Shown here one piece after another: positions 48,428 through 57,867 of a stretch of 64,000 nucleotides of DNA. The stretch covers positions 558,001 to 622,000 of the forward strand of contig CAWIBX010000007.1 in assembly GCA_963834405.1 (NCBI GenBank), in the 5' to 3' direction. Every line of letters starts with the position of its first letter. Position 1 is the stretch's first letter. The notes under the pieces were generated by a model that was not told the DNA's origin, ran no database searches, and saw only the letters and a list, made by a program, of their open reading frames with translations. This stretch comes from Bog-473 sp963834405 (GTDB lineage: Bacteria; Actinomycetota; Acidimicrobiia; Acidimicrobiales; RAAP-2). A program made the position numbers and the translations under genes.

Positions 48428-49897
48428 TCACCCGTCCTTGCGCGGCACCGACAGCTGTACCTCGGCGCCCTCGCCGGGTGCGGAGCGGATGACGGCTGAG
48501 CCCCCGAAGCGCGCCACCCGGGCCCGGATGGACTGCGCAATGCCCTGCCGCCCCTCGGGCACGGCGTCAGGATCGAACCCCTGGCCCCGGTCGCGCACGT
48601 AGAGCATGACGGTGTCGGGCTCGACCTCCGCGTAGACCGAGACCTGATCGGCCCCCGACCACTTGGCGGCGTTCACGGTGGCCTCCTTGGCCGCATCGAG
48701 GAGGGCGCGCAGCGCGTCGTCGAGCTCGCAGTCGCCCACCATGACCACCTGCACGGCGATGCCGTGATCGCCCTCCACCTGCCGCTGCAGGAACCCCACG
48801 CCCTCGGCCAGCGTGGTGGCCTCCTTGCCGACGGCACCGGGGAGCCGACCTTCGAAGAGCCAGGAGCGCAGCTCGCGCTCCTGCGACCGGGCCAGACGCA
48901 CCACGTTCTGCGGGTCGTCGGCCGACCGCTGGATCAATGCCAGCGTCTGCAGGACCGAGTCGTGCACGTGCGCGGCCATCTGCGCCCGCTCCTCGGCGCG
49001 GACGCGCGCCTGGCGCTCCGCGATCAGGTCCCGCACCAGGCCGAGCCACCAGGGACCGAAGATGATCACCGCGGCGGCCACCACGAGCGCGGCGCCCCCG
49101 ATGGGAGTCAGCGCGGACACCGTGGTGTGCCCGTGGACAAGGATCACGATGCCGCCGGCCGCGATCGCCATCCCCACGACGATGCGGGCGATCAGCCAGC
49201 GCCGTCGCTGGCCGTGGAAGTCCGCGCCCAGGAGGGGCACCACATCGGCGTCGATGAAGGCCTTCTCGGGCTCATCGGCGTTTCGCCAGACGAGCACGAA
49301 GACACCGGCTGCGATCACCGTGGGCCAGCCGATGAACCCGACGAAGCCAACGTGCAGCGTGCTGACGACGACCTGCATGACGATGAGCACCGGGATGCAG
49401 ATGGCCGCGACCAGTCGGATCCCGCGCTTGTCGCCGATGGCACGCGAGAAGATGTTCGTCGACTGACCCTGTTGGGGGATCAACAACCAGGCCATCGCGT
49501 ACACGCACACCATGACGCCGCTGGCGATGGAGAGCAGCACGAACCCGATGCGCACGATGGTGACGTCGATGCCGGTCGCGGCCGAGATCCCCCCGCACAC
49601 CCCGCCCAGCACCCGCGAGTCGCTGCTGCGGCGCAGGTTGCGCAGGCGCAGGTGTCGGTGGTGACGCCAGCCGTGAGGGCCCCAGTGCCCGCCCCACTCC
49701 CCCGCCGGCGAGCCCCAGTCCCGAGCGGCGTGCGGCCCGCCGGCGGCACCGTTCGTGCCGGCGCCGGCGCCGGCTTCGTCGCCCGCGGGCGCGCCCGCGG
49801 ACGACGAAGGCTCGGTCGGGCGACTCCCTTCGTCGAGGGGACGCGTCCTCTGTTCGAATGCCTCGGCGATCCCTCGATGATCGCGCGCCCCGCACAC
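48428..49897 (-). CDS. PspC-type sensor histidine kinase
   Basis: A 489-aa membrane kinase. An N-terminal PspC domain (about 88-145, SSDSRVLGGVCGGISAATGID, TIVRIGFVLL) precedes several TM helices (to about 282), then the NarL-type kinase core with phospho-His312 in HVHDSVLQ and an ATPase with KEATVNAAKWSGADQVSVY and DRGQGFD. PspC domains report on membrane stress. The start is uncertain; GTG 49897 is used and the first 85 residues are Gly/Ala/Pro-rich. Paired with the response regulator at 47746 and divergent from a PspC protein at 50000. Confidence 0.85.
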   Translation of the reverse strand: MCGARDHRGIAEAFEQRTRPLDEGSRPTEPSSSAGAPAGDEAGAGAGTNGAAGGPHAARDWGSPAGEWGGHWGPHGWRHHRHLRLRNLRRSSDSRVLGGVCGGISAATGIDVTIVRIGFVLLSIASGVMVCVYAMAWLLIPQQGQSTNIFSRAIGDKRGIRLVAAICIPVLIVMQVVVSTLHVGFVGFIGWPTVIAAGVFVLVWRNADEPEKAFIDADVVPLLGADFHGQRRRWLIARIVVGMAIAAGGIVILVHGHTTVSALTPIGGAALVVAAAVIIFGPWWLGLVRDLIAERQARVRAEERAQMAAHVHDSVLQTLALIQRSADDPQNVVRLARSQERELRSWLFEGRLPGAVGKEATTLAEGVGFLQRQVEGDHGIAVQVVMVGDCELDDALRALLDAAKEATVNAAKWSGADQVSVYAEVEPDTVMLYVRDRGQGFDPDAVPEGRQGIAQSIRARVARFGGSAVIRSAPGEGAEVQLSVPRKDG

Positions 49898-49999
49898 GGG
49901 GGCTATCAGGGAGAACCCTGACCGATCGGGGTCGCGTTCAGGGTCCGACCAGGGAGTTGCCCGATTTCGCCCGGGGGCGGCCGGGCTCAGGCTGGTTCC

Positions 50000-50377
50000 A
50001 TGCCTACCGACCAGAACGAGACCAACGAGAACGAGAACGAGACCGGCGCCGGAACCCCCGGCGCAAGCGCAGCGCCCGGGCCGGCTGGACAGCTCCCCCC
50101 ACCCTCTCCGCCCGTCCCGCCCGGCCCGGAGCAGCGGCTCCACCGCGGCGGCGGCCCGCGCATGCTGGCCGGCGTCGCGGTCGGGCTGGCGGACTACTTC
50201 GACGTCGACCCCACCATTGTGCGCATCGGCTTCGTCGCCCTGGCGTTCCTGGGCGGGCTGGCGGTGCCGCTCTACCTGGCGGGCTGGTTGCTCATCCCCG
50301 ACGAAGGCGCGGAGTACTCCGTGGCAGAGGAGCTGCTCCAGCGCGAGCGCTCGCACGACCGGGCCCGCGCCTACTGA
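50000..50377 (+). CDS. PspC-domain membrane protein
   Basis: A 125-aa protein. After an Asn/Glu/Pro-rich N-terminal tail (1-45), a PspC domain follows (RGGGPRMLAGVAVGLADYFDVD, TIVRIGFVALAFLGGLAVPLY) ending in a TM helix. Divergent from, and related in domain to, the sensor kinase at 48428, suggesting joint control of an envelope-stress response. It is 46 bp ahead of the DUF1707 gene. Confidence 0.85.
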   Translation: MPTDQNETNENENETGAGTPGASAAPGPAGQLPPPSPPVPPGPEQRLHRGGGPRMLAGVAVGLADYFDVDPTIVRIGFVALAFLGGLAVPLYLAGWLLIPDEGAEYSVAEELLQRERSHDRARAY

Positions 50378-50422
50378 CCGCCGCCGTACACACACCCGTA
50401 CCCACCACCGAGAGGACACTCG

Positions 50423-50881
50423 ATGCGTTACCGATGGGACCCCGCCTATCCGATGGGACGGCGTGATGCACAGCCCGCCGACGCCACCTTGCGCGCGTCC
50501 GACGAGGAGCGCAACGCGGTGGCCGACAAGCTCTCGCGTCACTTCGCCGAGGGCCGGCTCGACCAGGCCGAGTTCAAGACCCGCCTCGACACCGCGATGT
50601 CGGCCATGACGCGTGGCGACTTGCACGGGCTCTTCTACGACCTCCCCCGCCTGCCGGCCGACCCGCCGACACCGGTACCCCGCCGGCGCCGCATCGTCCC
50701 CGCACTCTTCTTGGTGCTGTTCGTCGGCCTCGTGGCCGTCGCCATGGTGCCTTGGTGGCCCTTCTGGCACGTGCCGTGGGTCCTCATCGCCATCGTCGCC
50801 TTCTTCGTCTGGCGGCGTTCCGGCTGGCACCACCACCAGCACTACTACGACCAGCCGCGCGGCTCCGACGGGGAGCACTGA
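50423..50881 (+). CDS. DUF1707-domain protein with two TM helices
   Basis: A 152-aa protein. Residues 20-75 match DUF1707 (LRASDEERNAVADKLSRHFAEG, RLDQAEFKTRLDTA, then DLHGLFYDLP). A Pro/Arg stretch and two TM helices (about 90-130) follow, with a His/Tyr-rich tail. The domain is common in Actinomycetota beside envelope and stress genes; its role is not known. Confidence 0.88.
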   Translation: MRYRWDPAYPMGRRDAQPADATLRASDEERNAVADKLSRHFAEGRLDQAEFKTRLDTAMSAMTRGDLHGLFYDLPRLPADPPTPVPRRRRIVPALFLVLFVGLVAVAMVPWWPFWHVPWVLIAIVAFFVWRRSGWHHHQHYYDQPRGSDGEH

Positions 50882-50884
50882 GCA

Positions 50885-51361
50885 ATGGACGCCCCCATGG
50901 CGGATCCGGCGATCGACGACGACCCCGCCGCCACGCTCCGCACGCTGTCGCTGTTCGCAGGCCTCCCCGAGGACGAGCTCGCCGAGATCGCTGGACGCTG
51001 CGACCTGGCCACCGCCCACCCCGGTCGGGTCGTCCAGGCCCAGGACGTCCCCGTGCGCCGCTGGCACGTCATCGTCGCCGGGCACGCTGTCGTCCAGCGC
51101 GACGGGACAAGCATCGGCCTGCTCGGACGCGGTGACTCGTGGTCCGAGCACTCCTTGCTGAACGGCGTGCACTCGCCCATCGCGGTCGTGGCCCTGTCTC
51201 CGCTGACGCTGCTCACCTTGCGCGAACGTGAGTTCTTCGCGATCCCCGAGCACCACCCGGTCCTGGCCGGCCGCCTGGTGGCGCGCTCGGCGACCTCGGC
51301 CGACCGCCTCGCCCTGCCGGTCTACAACGCATTGCGGCACCTGGAGCGCCGTGGCGCCTGA
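50885..51361 (+). CDS. Stand-alone cyclic-nucleotide-binding domain protein
   Basis: A 158-aa protein with a single cNMP-binding fold (LSLFAGLPEDELAEIAGRCD, then VVQAQDVPVRRWHVIVAGHAVV and the LGRGDSWSEHSLL phosphate-binding-cassette-like turn). The cassette lacks the usual GEL..L Arg and there is no DNA-binding domain. It probably senses a ligand or is a degenerate fold. It is 4 bp after the DUF1707 gene, so likely co-transcribed. Confidence 0.75.
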   Translation: MDAPMADPAIDDDPAATLRTLSLFAGLPEDELAEIAGRCDLATAHPGRVVQAQDVPVRRWHVIVAGHAVVQRDGTSIGLLGRGDSWSEHSLLNGVHSPIAVVALSPLTLLTLREREFFAIPEHHPVLAGRLVARSATSADRLALPVYNALRHLERRGA

Positions 51362-51497
51362 GCGGGCGGACCAGGCGGAACGCGGCGGCCGGACCGCCCG
51401 GGGTCGACCGGACCCGCTCCCGCGGACCGGTACGATTGGGCCGTCCCCCCGAGGCCCGCTCGACGCGGCGCCCTAGTCACCGAGGAGATAGTCCCGA

Positions 51498-53747
51498 ATG
51501 CGCACCCTGGCCGGGTGGTGTGTCCGACATCGCCGGATCGTCCTGCTGCTGTGGGCGGCCGTCCTCATCGCGTCGATCGGTCTCGTCAGCGCCTTCCACG
51601 CCGACTACACGAACAACTTCACCTTCCCGCACACCGAGTCGTCCGACGCCATCAACCTCCTGAAGTCGGTCGCCCCGGGGCACTCGGGCGACACGGAAGA
51701 GGTCGTGTTCGGCACCGCCGGCGACGCGCGCCTCACCGACCCGGCCATCGGGCAGCGCATCAACGCCATGGTCGACAAGATCAACGCCCTGCCGAGCGTG
51801 ACCCACGTCAGCAGCCCCTACGACTCGGCCGGCAACCTGGTCAACACGGCCAACATCAACGCGGACGAGACGGTCGGCTTCCTGCAGGTGAACTTCGACA
51901 AGCTGCCCCAGAACATCCCGCGTGACGAGGCCACGAAGTTCGTCAGCACGGTCACCGCCACGTCATCGTCTGACCTCACCGTCTCGGTCACCGGGCAGCT
52001 CGCCGAGTTCGCCAACAACCAGTCCTTCAGCAGCAGCGGGCTGGGTGTGCTCCTGGCGCTGATCGTGCTCCTCCTGATCTTCGGCTCCGTCTTCGCCGCC
52101 CTGTTGCCGATCATCTCTGCCCTCTTCGCACTCGGCACCGCCATCGGGGTCATCGGGTTGCTCAGCCATGCCATCGGCATGCCTGAGTTCTCGCCCGAGC
52201 TCGTGCTGCTCATCGGCCTGGGCGTCGGCGTCGACTACGCCCTGTTCATCGTGACCCGGCACCGGCAGGGCCTGGTGGCCGGACACGACACGGACACCTC
52301 CATCGTGAACGCCGTCAACACGTCGGGCCGCGCCGTCCTCTTCGCCGGGATCATCGTGTGCATCGCGCTGCTCGGCATGTTGGCCCTGGGCGTGAGCTTC
52401 CTGTACGGGCTGGCCGTCGCGGCGGCCATCGGCGTCGCCTTCACCATGATCGCCGCCCTGACGCTGTTGCCGGCCATGCTCGGGTTCATCGGGCCCAAGG
52501 TGATGAGCCGCAAGCAGAAGCGCAACCTGGCCGAGAACGGACCACGCGTCGTGGGCGCCGACAACAAGGGCTTCTGGCCGAATTGGGCCGACCGGGTGCA
52601 GCGCTACCCGTGGCTCTCCGCCCTGGGGGCCCTGGCGCTCATCGTCGTCATCGCCCTGCCCTTCTTCTCTCTCCGCCTGGGCTCGGCCGACCAGGGCACC
52701 GACCCCGCCGGGACACCCACCCGCGTGGCGTTCGACACGCTGTCCCGCGGCTTCGGGCCCGGCTTCAACGGCCCCTTGATGCTGGTGAGCGTCATCCAGC
52801 CCGACCAGCGCGGGACCATCGACAACGTCGTGCACGCCGTCTCGCAGCAGCCGGATGTCGCCAAGGTCGCCCAGCCGCTGTTCATCCCCAGCAGGACGGG
52901 CGGTGGCGACGTCATGCTGCTCAACGTCTACCCCAAGACGGCACCGCAGGACGCCGCGACGACGGACCTGGTCAACCACCTCCGCGCCGACACGATCCCG
53001 CAGGCCGTGGGCAGTTCCGGCGTCAAGATCCTCGTCGGCGGTACCACCGCGATCTTCATCGACTTCTCCAACGTGCTGTCGGCCAAGTTGCCGCTCTTCA
53101 TCGGGCTCGTCGTCCTGTTGTCGTTCCTGCTCTTGATGACCGTCTTCCGGAGCTTCGTCATTCCGCTGACGGCGGCGGTCATGAACCTGTTGTCCATCGG
53201 CTGCGCCTTCGGCATCCTGGTCGCCGTCTTCGAGTGGGGCGACGGCGGCCGCATCATCAACATCACCGGGACCAGTCCGATAGAGGCCTTCCTGCCCGTG
53301 ATGTTGTTCGCCATCCTCTTCGGCCTCTCCATGGACTACCAGGTCTTCCTGGTCTCACGGATGCACGAGGAGTACATCAAGTCCGGCGGCAACAACCGCG
53401 TCGCCGTGCGCAACGGCCTCGCTGCCACGGGCAAGACGATCACGGCGGCCGCGCTCATCATGATCCTCGTCTTCGGCTCGTTCATCCTGGGCGGCGAGCG
53501 GGTCATCAAGGAATTCGGCGTCGGCCTGGCCGCGGGCATCCTCGTCGACGCCATCCTCATCCGCATGTGCGTCGTGCCGTCGTTGATGATGATGTTCGGC
53601 CAGGCCAACTGGTGGTTCCCGCGCTGGCTCGACCGGGTCTTGCCGAAGCTCTCCGTCGACGCCGACGACCTGACCGTTCGGGTGGACGACGAGACCAGCT
53701 CCGAACCCGAGCCCGAACTGGCCGGGTCGGGGTCCACGCCGCGCTGA
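51498..53747 (+). CDS. MMPL-family (RND-type) transporter
   Basis: A 749-aa polytopic protein. One N-terminal TM, an extracytoplasmic loop, then two MMPL blocks with about 5-6 TM helices each (GVLLALIVLLLIFGSVFAALL; LIGLGVGVDYALFIVTRHRQ; and the C-terminal LFGLSMDYQVFLVSRMHEEY). DY pairs in the TM4 segments carry proton coupling. Members export lipids and lipophilic compounds. The ATG at 51498 has GGAG upstream. It ends 10 bp before the convergent aldo/keto reductase; the cargo is not apparent. Confidence 0.9.
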   Translation: MRTLAGWCVRHRRIVLLLWAAVLIASIGLVSAFHADYTNNFTFPHTESSDAINLLKSVAPGHSGDTEEVVFGTAGDARLTDPAIGQRINAMVDKINALPSVTHVSSPYDSAGNLVNTANINADETVGFLQVNFDKLPQNIPRDEATKFVSTVTATSSSDLTVSVTGQLAEFANNQSFSSSGLGVLLALIVLLLIFGSVFAALLPIISALFALGTAIGVIGLLSHAIGMPEFSPELVLLIGLGVGVDYALFIVTRHRQGLVAGHDTDTSIVNAVNTSGRAVLFAGIIVCIALLGMLALGVSFLYGLAVAAAIGVAFTMIAALTLLPAMLGFIGPKVMSRKQKRNLAENGPRVVGADNKGFWPNWADRVQRYPWLSALGALALIVVIALPFFSLRLGSADQGTDPAGTPTRVAFDTLSRGFGPGFNGPLMLVSVIQPDQRGTIDNVVHAVSQQPDVAKVAQPLFIPSRTGGGDVMLLNVYPKTAPQDAATTDLVNHLRADTIPQAVGSSGVKILVGGTTAIFIDFSNVLSAKLPLFIGLVVLLSFLLLMTVFRSFVIPLTAAVMNLLSIGCAFGILVAVFEWGDGGRIINITGTSPIEAFLPVMLFAILFGLSMDYQVFLVSRMHEEYIKSGGNNRVAVRNGLAATGKTITAAALIMILVFGSFILGGERVIKEFGVGLAAGILVDAILIRMCVVPSLMMMFGQANWWFPRWLDRVLPKLSVDADDLTVRVDDETSSEPEPELAGSGSTPR

Positions 53748-53757
53748 GCCGCCTAAC

Positions 53758-54729
53758 TCACCGGGCGTAATCCTCGGGCGCCGTCTTGTAACCCGGGAAG
53801 ATCTCGTCGAGCCGGGTCAGCACCTTGTCGTCGAGGGTGACGTCCACCGCGCGCACCGCCGACTCGAGCTGCTCGGGAGTCCGCGGCCCCACGATCGGCC
53901 CGGTGACGGCCGGCCGGGTAAGGAGCCACGCCAGACCGACCGTGCCGGGCTCCTCTCCGACTTCCTCGCACAGGTCCTCGTAGGCCTCGAGCGCGGGCCG
54001 CCGCGCCTCGACCCTCTGCTGCAGGTGGTCGGCGTAGCGACGGCTCCCCTCGCGCTCCTTGCGCACGATGCCGCCGAGCAGGCCGCCCGCCAGCGGGGAC
54101 CACGGGATGACGCCCAGCCCGTACGCCTCGGCCGCGGGCAGCACCTCCAGCTCGACCTTGCGCGTCAGCAGGTTGTAATGCGACTGCTCGCTGACCAGCC
54201 CCATGAAGTTGCGGCGCGCGGCGGCGGCCTGTGCCTGCGCGATGTGCCAGCCCGCGAAGTTGGAGGACCCGACGTAGATGATCTTGCCCTGGTCCCGCAG
54301 CACCTCCATCGCCTCCCAGATTTCGTCCCACCCCGATCCCCGGTCGATGTGGTGCATCTGGTAGAGGTCGATGTAGTCGGTCTGCAGCCGGCGCAGGCTG
54401 GCGTCGCAGGCGCGCCGGATGTTGAGCGCCGAGAGCCGCCCGTCGTTGGGCCAGTCGCCCATGTCGCCGAAGAGCTTGGTGGCCATCACCACCTTGTCCC
54501 GGCGCCCGCCCCCCTGGGCGAACCAGCGCCCGACGATCTCCTCGGTGGCGCCCCGGCCCTTGGAGCGTCCGTAGACGTTGGCCGAGTCGAAGAAGTTGAT
54601 GCCGGCCTCCACGGCCGAGTCCATGATGGCGAACGAGGTGGCCTCGTCCGTCTCGGGACCGAAGTTCATGGTGCCCAGGCACAGGCGGCTGACGGTGAGG
54701 CCGGTACGGCCGAGGTGTGTGAAGCGCAT
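53758..54729 (-). CDS. Aldo/keto reductase
   Basis: A 323-aa (alpha/beta)8 NADPH reductase. The catalytic tetrad is Asp48, Tyr53, Lys85 and His126 (FFDSANVYG, ATKLF, YQMHHID), and the NADP segment is YVGSSNFAGW. Substrates are aldehydes and ketones; the exact one is unknown. The ATG at 54729 lies 7 nt after TAGGTT with no Shine-Dalgarno, so the longer reading to 54888 is not needed. Confidence 0.92.
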   Translation of the reverse strand: MRFTHLGRTGLTVSRLCLGTMNFGPETDEATSFAIMDSAVEAGINFFDSANVYGRSKGRGATEEIVGRWFAQGGGRRDKVVMATKLFGDMGDWPNDGRLSALNIRRACDASLRRLQTDYIDLYQMHHIDRGSGWDEIWEAMEVLRDQGKIIYVGSSNFAGWHIAQAQAAAARRNFMGLVSEQSHYNLLTRKVELEVLPAAEAYGLGVIPWSPLAGGLLGGIVRKEREGSRRYADHLQQRVEARRPALEAYEDLCEEVGEEPGTVGLAWLLTRPAVTGPIVGPRTPEQLESAVRAVDVTLDDKVLTRLDEIFPGYKTAPEDYAR

Positions 54730-54736
54730 GGAGTCG

Positions 54737-54742
54737 AACCTA
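54737..54742 (-). promoter_or_regulatory. -10-like hexamer for the aldo/keto reductase
   Basis: TAGGTT on the minus strand, 7 nt before the ATG at 54729. The same hexamer occurs at 54864-54869 on the plus strand, ahead of the DUF35 gene. Confidence 0.45.
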
Positions 54743-54902
54743 CCGTCCGGCGGCGCGGCGTGCCCCGGGGCGCGGGCGGGACCGCCTGTCGGGACCCCGC
54801 CCGTCCGGCGGCCGGGCCGGGCCGTCCCACCTGGGTGATTCGCCGGTTCTCCGAAGGCCACGGTAGGTTGAGAACACTCTTTCCTCACCCGAGCTTGGGG
54901 GC

Positions 54903-55304
54903 GTGATGGCGCAACAGATCCCGCTGGTCGACTACCTGATCCTGGGCGACGACCCGCACCTGGAGGCGAACGAGTGCACCTCGTGCGGCGCCCGGTTCTT
55001 CGACCGCCGCAACGCCTGCGCCCACTGCGAGGCGACCGAATTCAAGAAGGTCGCCGTCCCCACCACCGGCGAGGTCCGCGCCTTCACCATCGTGTCGTTC
55101 GCCGCGCCGGGGATCCCCGTCCCCTTCGTGGCGGCCGTGGTCGACTGCGAGGGCACGAGCGTGCGGGGGAACCTGATCAACGTCGAGCCCGACCCCGAGC
55201 ACGTGGCGCTGGGCATGAAGGTCCGCCTGGCCACACAGGTCATCGGCAGCGACGGCGAGGGCACCGAGGCCGTTGGCTTCGGCTTCGAACCACTGGGAGG
55301 TTGA
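54903..55304 (+). CDS. DUF35 zinc-ribbon OB-fold protein
   Basis: A 133-aa protein. The zinc ribbon has CTSC and CAHC (about 25-42) followed by an OB-fold with FTIVSFAAPGIPVPF. It directly precedes a catalytically complete thiolase, its likely partner. GTG 54903 is followed at once by ATG 54906, so either could be the start. Confidence 0.88.
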   Translation: MMAQQIPLVDYLILGDDPHLEANECTSCGARFFDRRNACAHCEATEFKKVAVPTTGEVRAFTIVSFAAPGIPVPFVAAVVDCEGTSVRGNLINVEPDPEHVALGMKVRLATQVIGSDGEGTEAVGFGFEPLGG

Positions 55305-55309
55305 GCACA

Positions 55310-56521
55310 ATGGCATCTGCGTCCGAAGAGCTGTGGATCCTCGGCATCCACATGACGAAGTTCGGCAAGCACCCCGACAAGGACGTCGTCGATCTGGCGT
55401 CCGAGGCCGTGCGGGGCGCGCTGGCCGACGGCGGGGTGTCCATGAAGGACATCGGCATCATCGGCGCCGGCAACCTCATGATGGCCAGCGCCCCCACCGG
55501 GCAAATGGTCCAGAAGCAGCTCGGTCAGACCGGGATCCCCGTCTTCAACGTGTCCAACGCGTGCGCTACCGGGGCCACCGCGATCCGCGTCGCCGCCATG
55601 GCCGTCAAGGCCGGCGAGGCCGACATGGGGCTGGCCTTCGGCGTCGAGAAGCTCGCCGGTGCCGGGCTGCTCGCCGGCGGCAGCCGCTCGGCCGACTCCA
55701 ACACGTGGACCCCGCACGGCCGCTACGGCGCCGTGGCGGCGGTCGACGGGCGGGTCGGGACCGAGACCATGCCGGGCGTCTTCGCCCAGATCGGTATGGA
55801 GTACGGCCACAAGTACGGGGGCACGAGCTTCGAGCTGTTCGCCAAGATCAGCGAGAAGAACCACTCCCACTCGACGCTCAATCCGCTGGCCGCCTACACG
55901 AAGAAGATGAGCCTGGAGGAGATCATGAACGACGTCATGATCGCCTACCCGAACACCCGCCCCATGTGCTCGGCCAACTGCGACGGTGCCGCGGCCGCGG
56001 TCGTCGTCTCGGGGTCGAAGCTCAAGACGCTGTCGCTGGAGCAGCAGAAGCGGGCGGTCAAGATCTCGGCCTCCATCCTCACCACCGACCCGTGGGAGGA
56101 GGCCTGCCAGATCCTGCCCAACGTGAACACGCTCACACGCAATGCGGCGAAGCAGGCCTACGAGCAGTCGGGTGTGTCGCCCGCCGACCTCAACCTCGTC
56201 GAGCTGCACGACTGCTTCGCCACGGCCGAACTGGTGCACTACGACAACCTGATGCTGTGCGAGGAAGGGGGCGCGGCGGACTTCTTCAAGTCGGGCGCCA
56301 CCTGGCGCGACGGGAAGACTCCCGTCAACGTCTCGGGCGGCCTGGAGTCGAAGGGCCACCCCATCGCCGCCACCGGGATCGCCAACATCTGGGAGGTGGC
56401 CACCCACTTGCGCGGCGAGGCGGGCGACCGCCAGATCCCGGGCGCCAAGGTGGGCCTGACCCACGTGATCGGGCTCGGCTCGGCCTGCGGGGTGCACGTC
56501 CTGGAGAAGTCGGCGGCCTGA
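55310..56521 (+). CDS. SCP-x-type thiolase with intact catalytic residues
   Basis: A 403-aa thiolase. Nucleophile Cys85 in NVSNACATGATA, the HDCF motif in VELHDCFATAEL, GGLESKGHPIAATG, and a C-terminal Cys in GLGSACGVHV. Both thiolase Cys and the His residues are present, unlike the protein at 38675. It is paired with the DUF35 gene 5 bp upstream. The ATG at 55310 has GGGAGG upstream. It probably cleaves 3-ketoacyl-CoA. Confidence 0.9.
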   Translation: MASASEELWILGIHMTKFGKHPDKDVVDLASEAVRGALADGGVSMKDIGIIGAGNLMMASAPTGQMVQKQLGQTGIPVFNVSNACATGATAIRVAAMAVKAGEADMGLAFGVEKLAGAGLLAGGSRSADSNTWTPHGRYGAVAAVDGRVGTETMPGVFAQIGMEYGHKYGGTSFELFAKISEKNHSHSTLNPLAAYTKKMSLEEIMNDVMIAYPNTRPMCSANCDGAAAAVVVSGSKLKTLSLEQQKRAVKISASILTTDPWEEACQILPNVNTLTRNAAKQAYEQSGVSPADLNLVELHDCFATAELVHYDNLMLCEEGGAADFFKSGATWRDGKTPVNVSGGLESKGHPIAATGIANIWEVATHLRGEAGDRQIPGAKVGLTHVIGLGSACGVHVLEKSAA

Positions 56522-56543
56522 ACCGGGCGGCGGGGCGAGCGCC

Positions 56544-57290
56544 ATGACGACCTCGCCCCGCTACGACACGATCGGCCGGAACTACACGGCGAACCGGCGT
56601 CCCGACCCCCGCTGGGAGGCGGTGGTGGCCGCCCAGGTGGGCGCGGCGCGGCGGATCCTCAACGTGGGGGCCGGCACGGGGTCGTACGAACCGCCGGACC
56701 GGGCCGTCGTGGCGGTCGAGCCGTCGACCGTGATGCTCTCCCAACGCCCGCCCGGTGCGGCGCCCGCCGTCCGGGCGGTGGCGTCGGCAGTGCCGGTGCG
56801 GAGCGGGTGGGCCGAGGTGGCCATGGCCATCCTCACCGTGCACCACTGGGACGACTGGGCGCGCGGCCTGGACGAGCTCTGCCGGGTGGCGCCGCGCCGG
56901 GTGGTGCTGGCGATCGACTTCGAGCGCCACGCCGAGTTCTGGCTGCTCCAGGAGTACCTGCCCGAAGTGCTCGCGCACACGCTGCGCTGCCGGCCGTCGG
57001 CCGACGTCATCGCCGAGTCGATCGGCGCGACAACCTGCATTGCGCTCCCCGCGTTCTCGGACCTGGGGGACGGGGTCCTCGGCGCCCACTGGAGCCGGCC
57101 CGAGGCGTACCTCGACCCGACGGTCCGGGCCAACAACTCGGGCACGGCGCTGGCCGATCCCGCGGCCGTGGCCCGGGGGGTCGCCCGGCTGGAGGTCGAC
57201 CTGGCCACCGGCGCCTGGCAAGAACGCCACGCGGACTTGCTCGACCAGGACGCCATCGACCTCGGGTACCGCCTCCTCGTCTCGGGCTGA
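56544..57290 (+). CDS. Class I SAM-dependent methyltransferase
   Basis: A 248-aa enzyme with SAM motif LNVGAGTGSYEPPDR (about 39-53), VVAVEPSTVMLSQR, and an AILTVHHWDDWARGLDELCRV segment. Acceptor unknown. It starts 22 bp after the thiolase stop and is followed 9 bp later by a broken GNAT gene, so it may be the third gene of the DUF35-thiolase group. Confidence 0.85.
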   Translation: MTTSPRYDTIGRNYTANRRPDPRWEAVVAAQVGAARRILNVGAGTGSYEPPDRAVVAVEPSTVMLSQRPPGAAPAVRAVASAVPVRSGWAEVAMAILTVHHWDDWARGLDELCRVAPRRVVLAIDFERHAEFWLLQEYLPEVLAHTLRCRPSADVIAESIGATTCIALPAFSDLGDGVLGAHWSRPEAYLDPTVRANNSGTALADPAAVARGVARLEVDLATGAWQERHADLLDQDAIDLGYRLLVSG

Positions 57291-57299
57291 TCCCGGGCC

Positions 57300-57867
57300 G
57301 TGCTGACGCTGCAGCCCATGGGCGCCGAGGACCTGACGCTCGTCACGGGGTGGTTGGGAGAGCCGCACGTGGCCCGGTGGTACCTGGCTGGCTCGAGCGT
57401 CGAGCGGGAGGTCGAGGACCTGCGCCAGAGCGTCGGCGGGACCCAGGTCCATGCCTTGCTGGTGCTCGACGACGGCGCACCGATCGGCTGGTGCCAGTGG
57501 TACCGCGGTGCCGTCGATCCCGACTGGGCGGCCGACGTCGGTGCCGGGCCCGGGGACGTCGGCCTGGACTACGCGATCGGTGACCCGGCGTCGGTCGGCC
57601 GGGGACTCGGGACGGCGCTGGTGGGGACACTGGTCCGCCGGGTCCGGGCCGCGTCTCCGCGCGTGGCATTCGTGTCGGACCCCGACGCGCGCAACACGGC
57701 GTCGCGGACGCGTCCTCGAGAAGAACGGCTTCCGGCTCGTCGGGGTCAGGGCGCTCACGTCCGAGCCCACCGACGACCCGATGGCGATCTACCGCCTGGA
57801 GCCCGGGGAGGGGACTACCCCGCCGGGGCCGGCGCCAGCGGGACGGGGCGGGCCAGGCTCCAGCTGA
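57300..57867 (+). pseudogene. Frameshifted GNAT acetyltransferase
   Basis: From the GTG at 57300 the protein reads LQPMGAEDLTLVTGWLGE ... GRGLGTALVGTLVRRVRAA ... DPDARNTASR, a GNAT fold with the acetyl-CoA loop. After ARNTASR the frame is lost near 57711: one base too many (in CGGACGCG). In the other frame it continues RVLEKNGFRLVGV..., the expected end of the acetyltransferase. Its 3' end overlaps the convergent amidohydrolase. Either a real mutation or a sequence error. Confidence 0.7.

Noticed and set aside
50885..51361. CRP-type transcription factor
   Set aside because: The protein ends after the nucleotide-binding fold; no helix-turn-helix is present.
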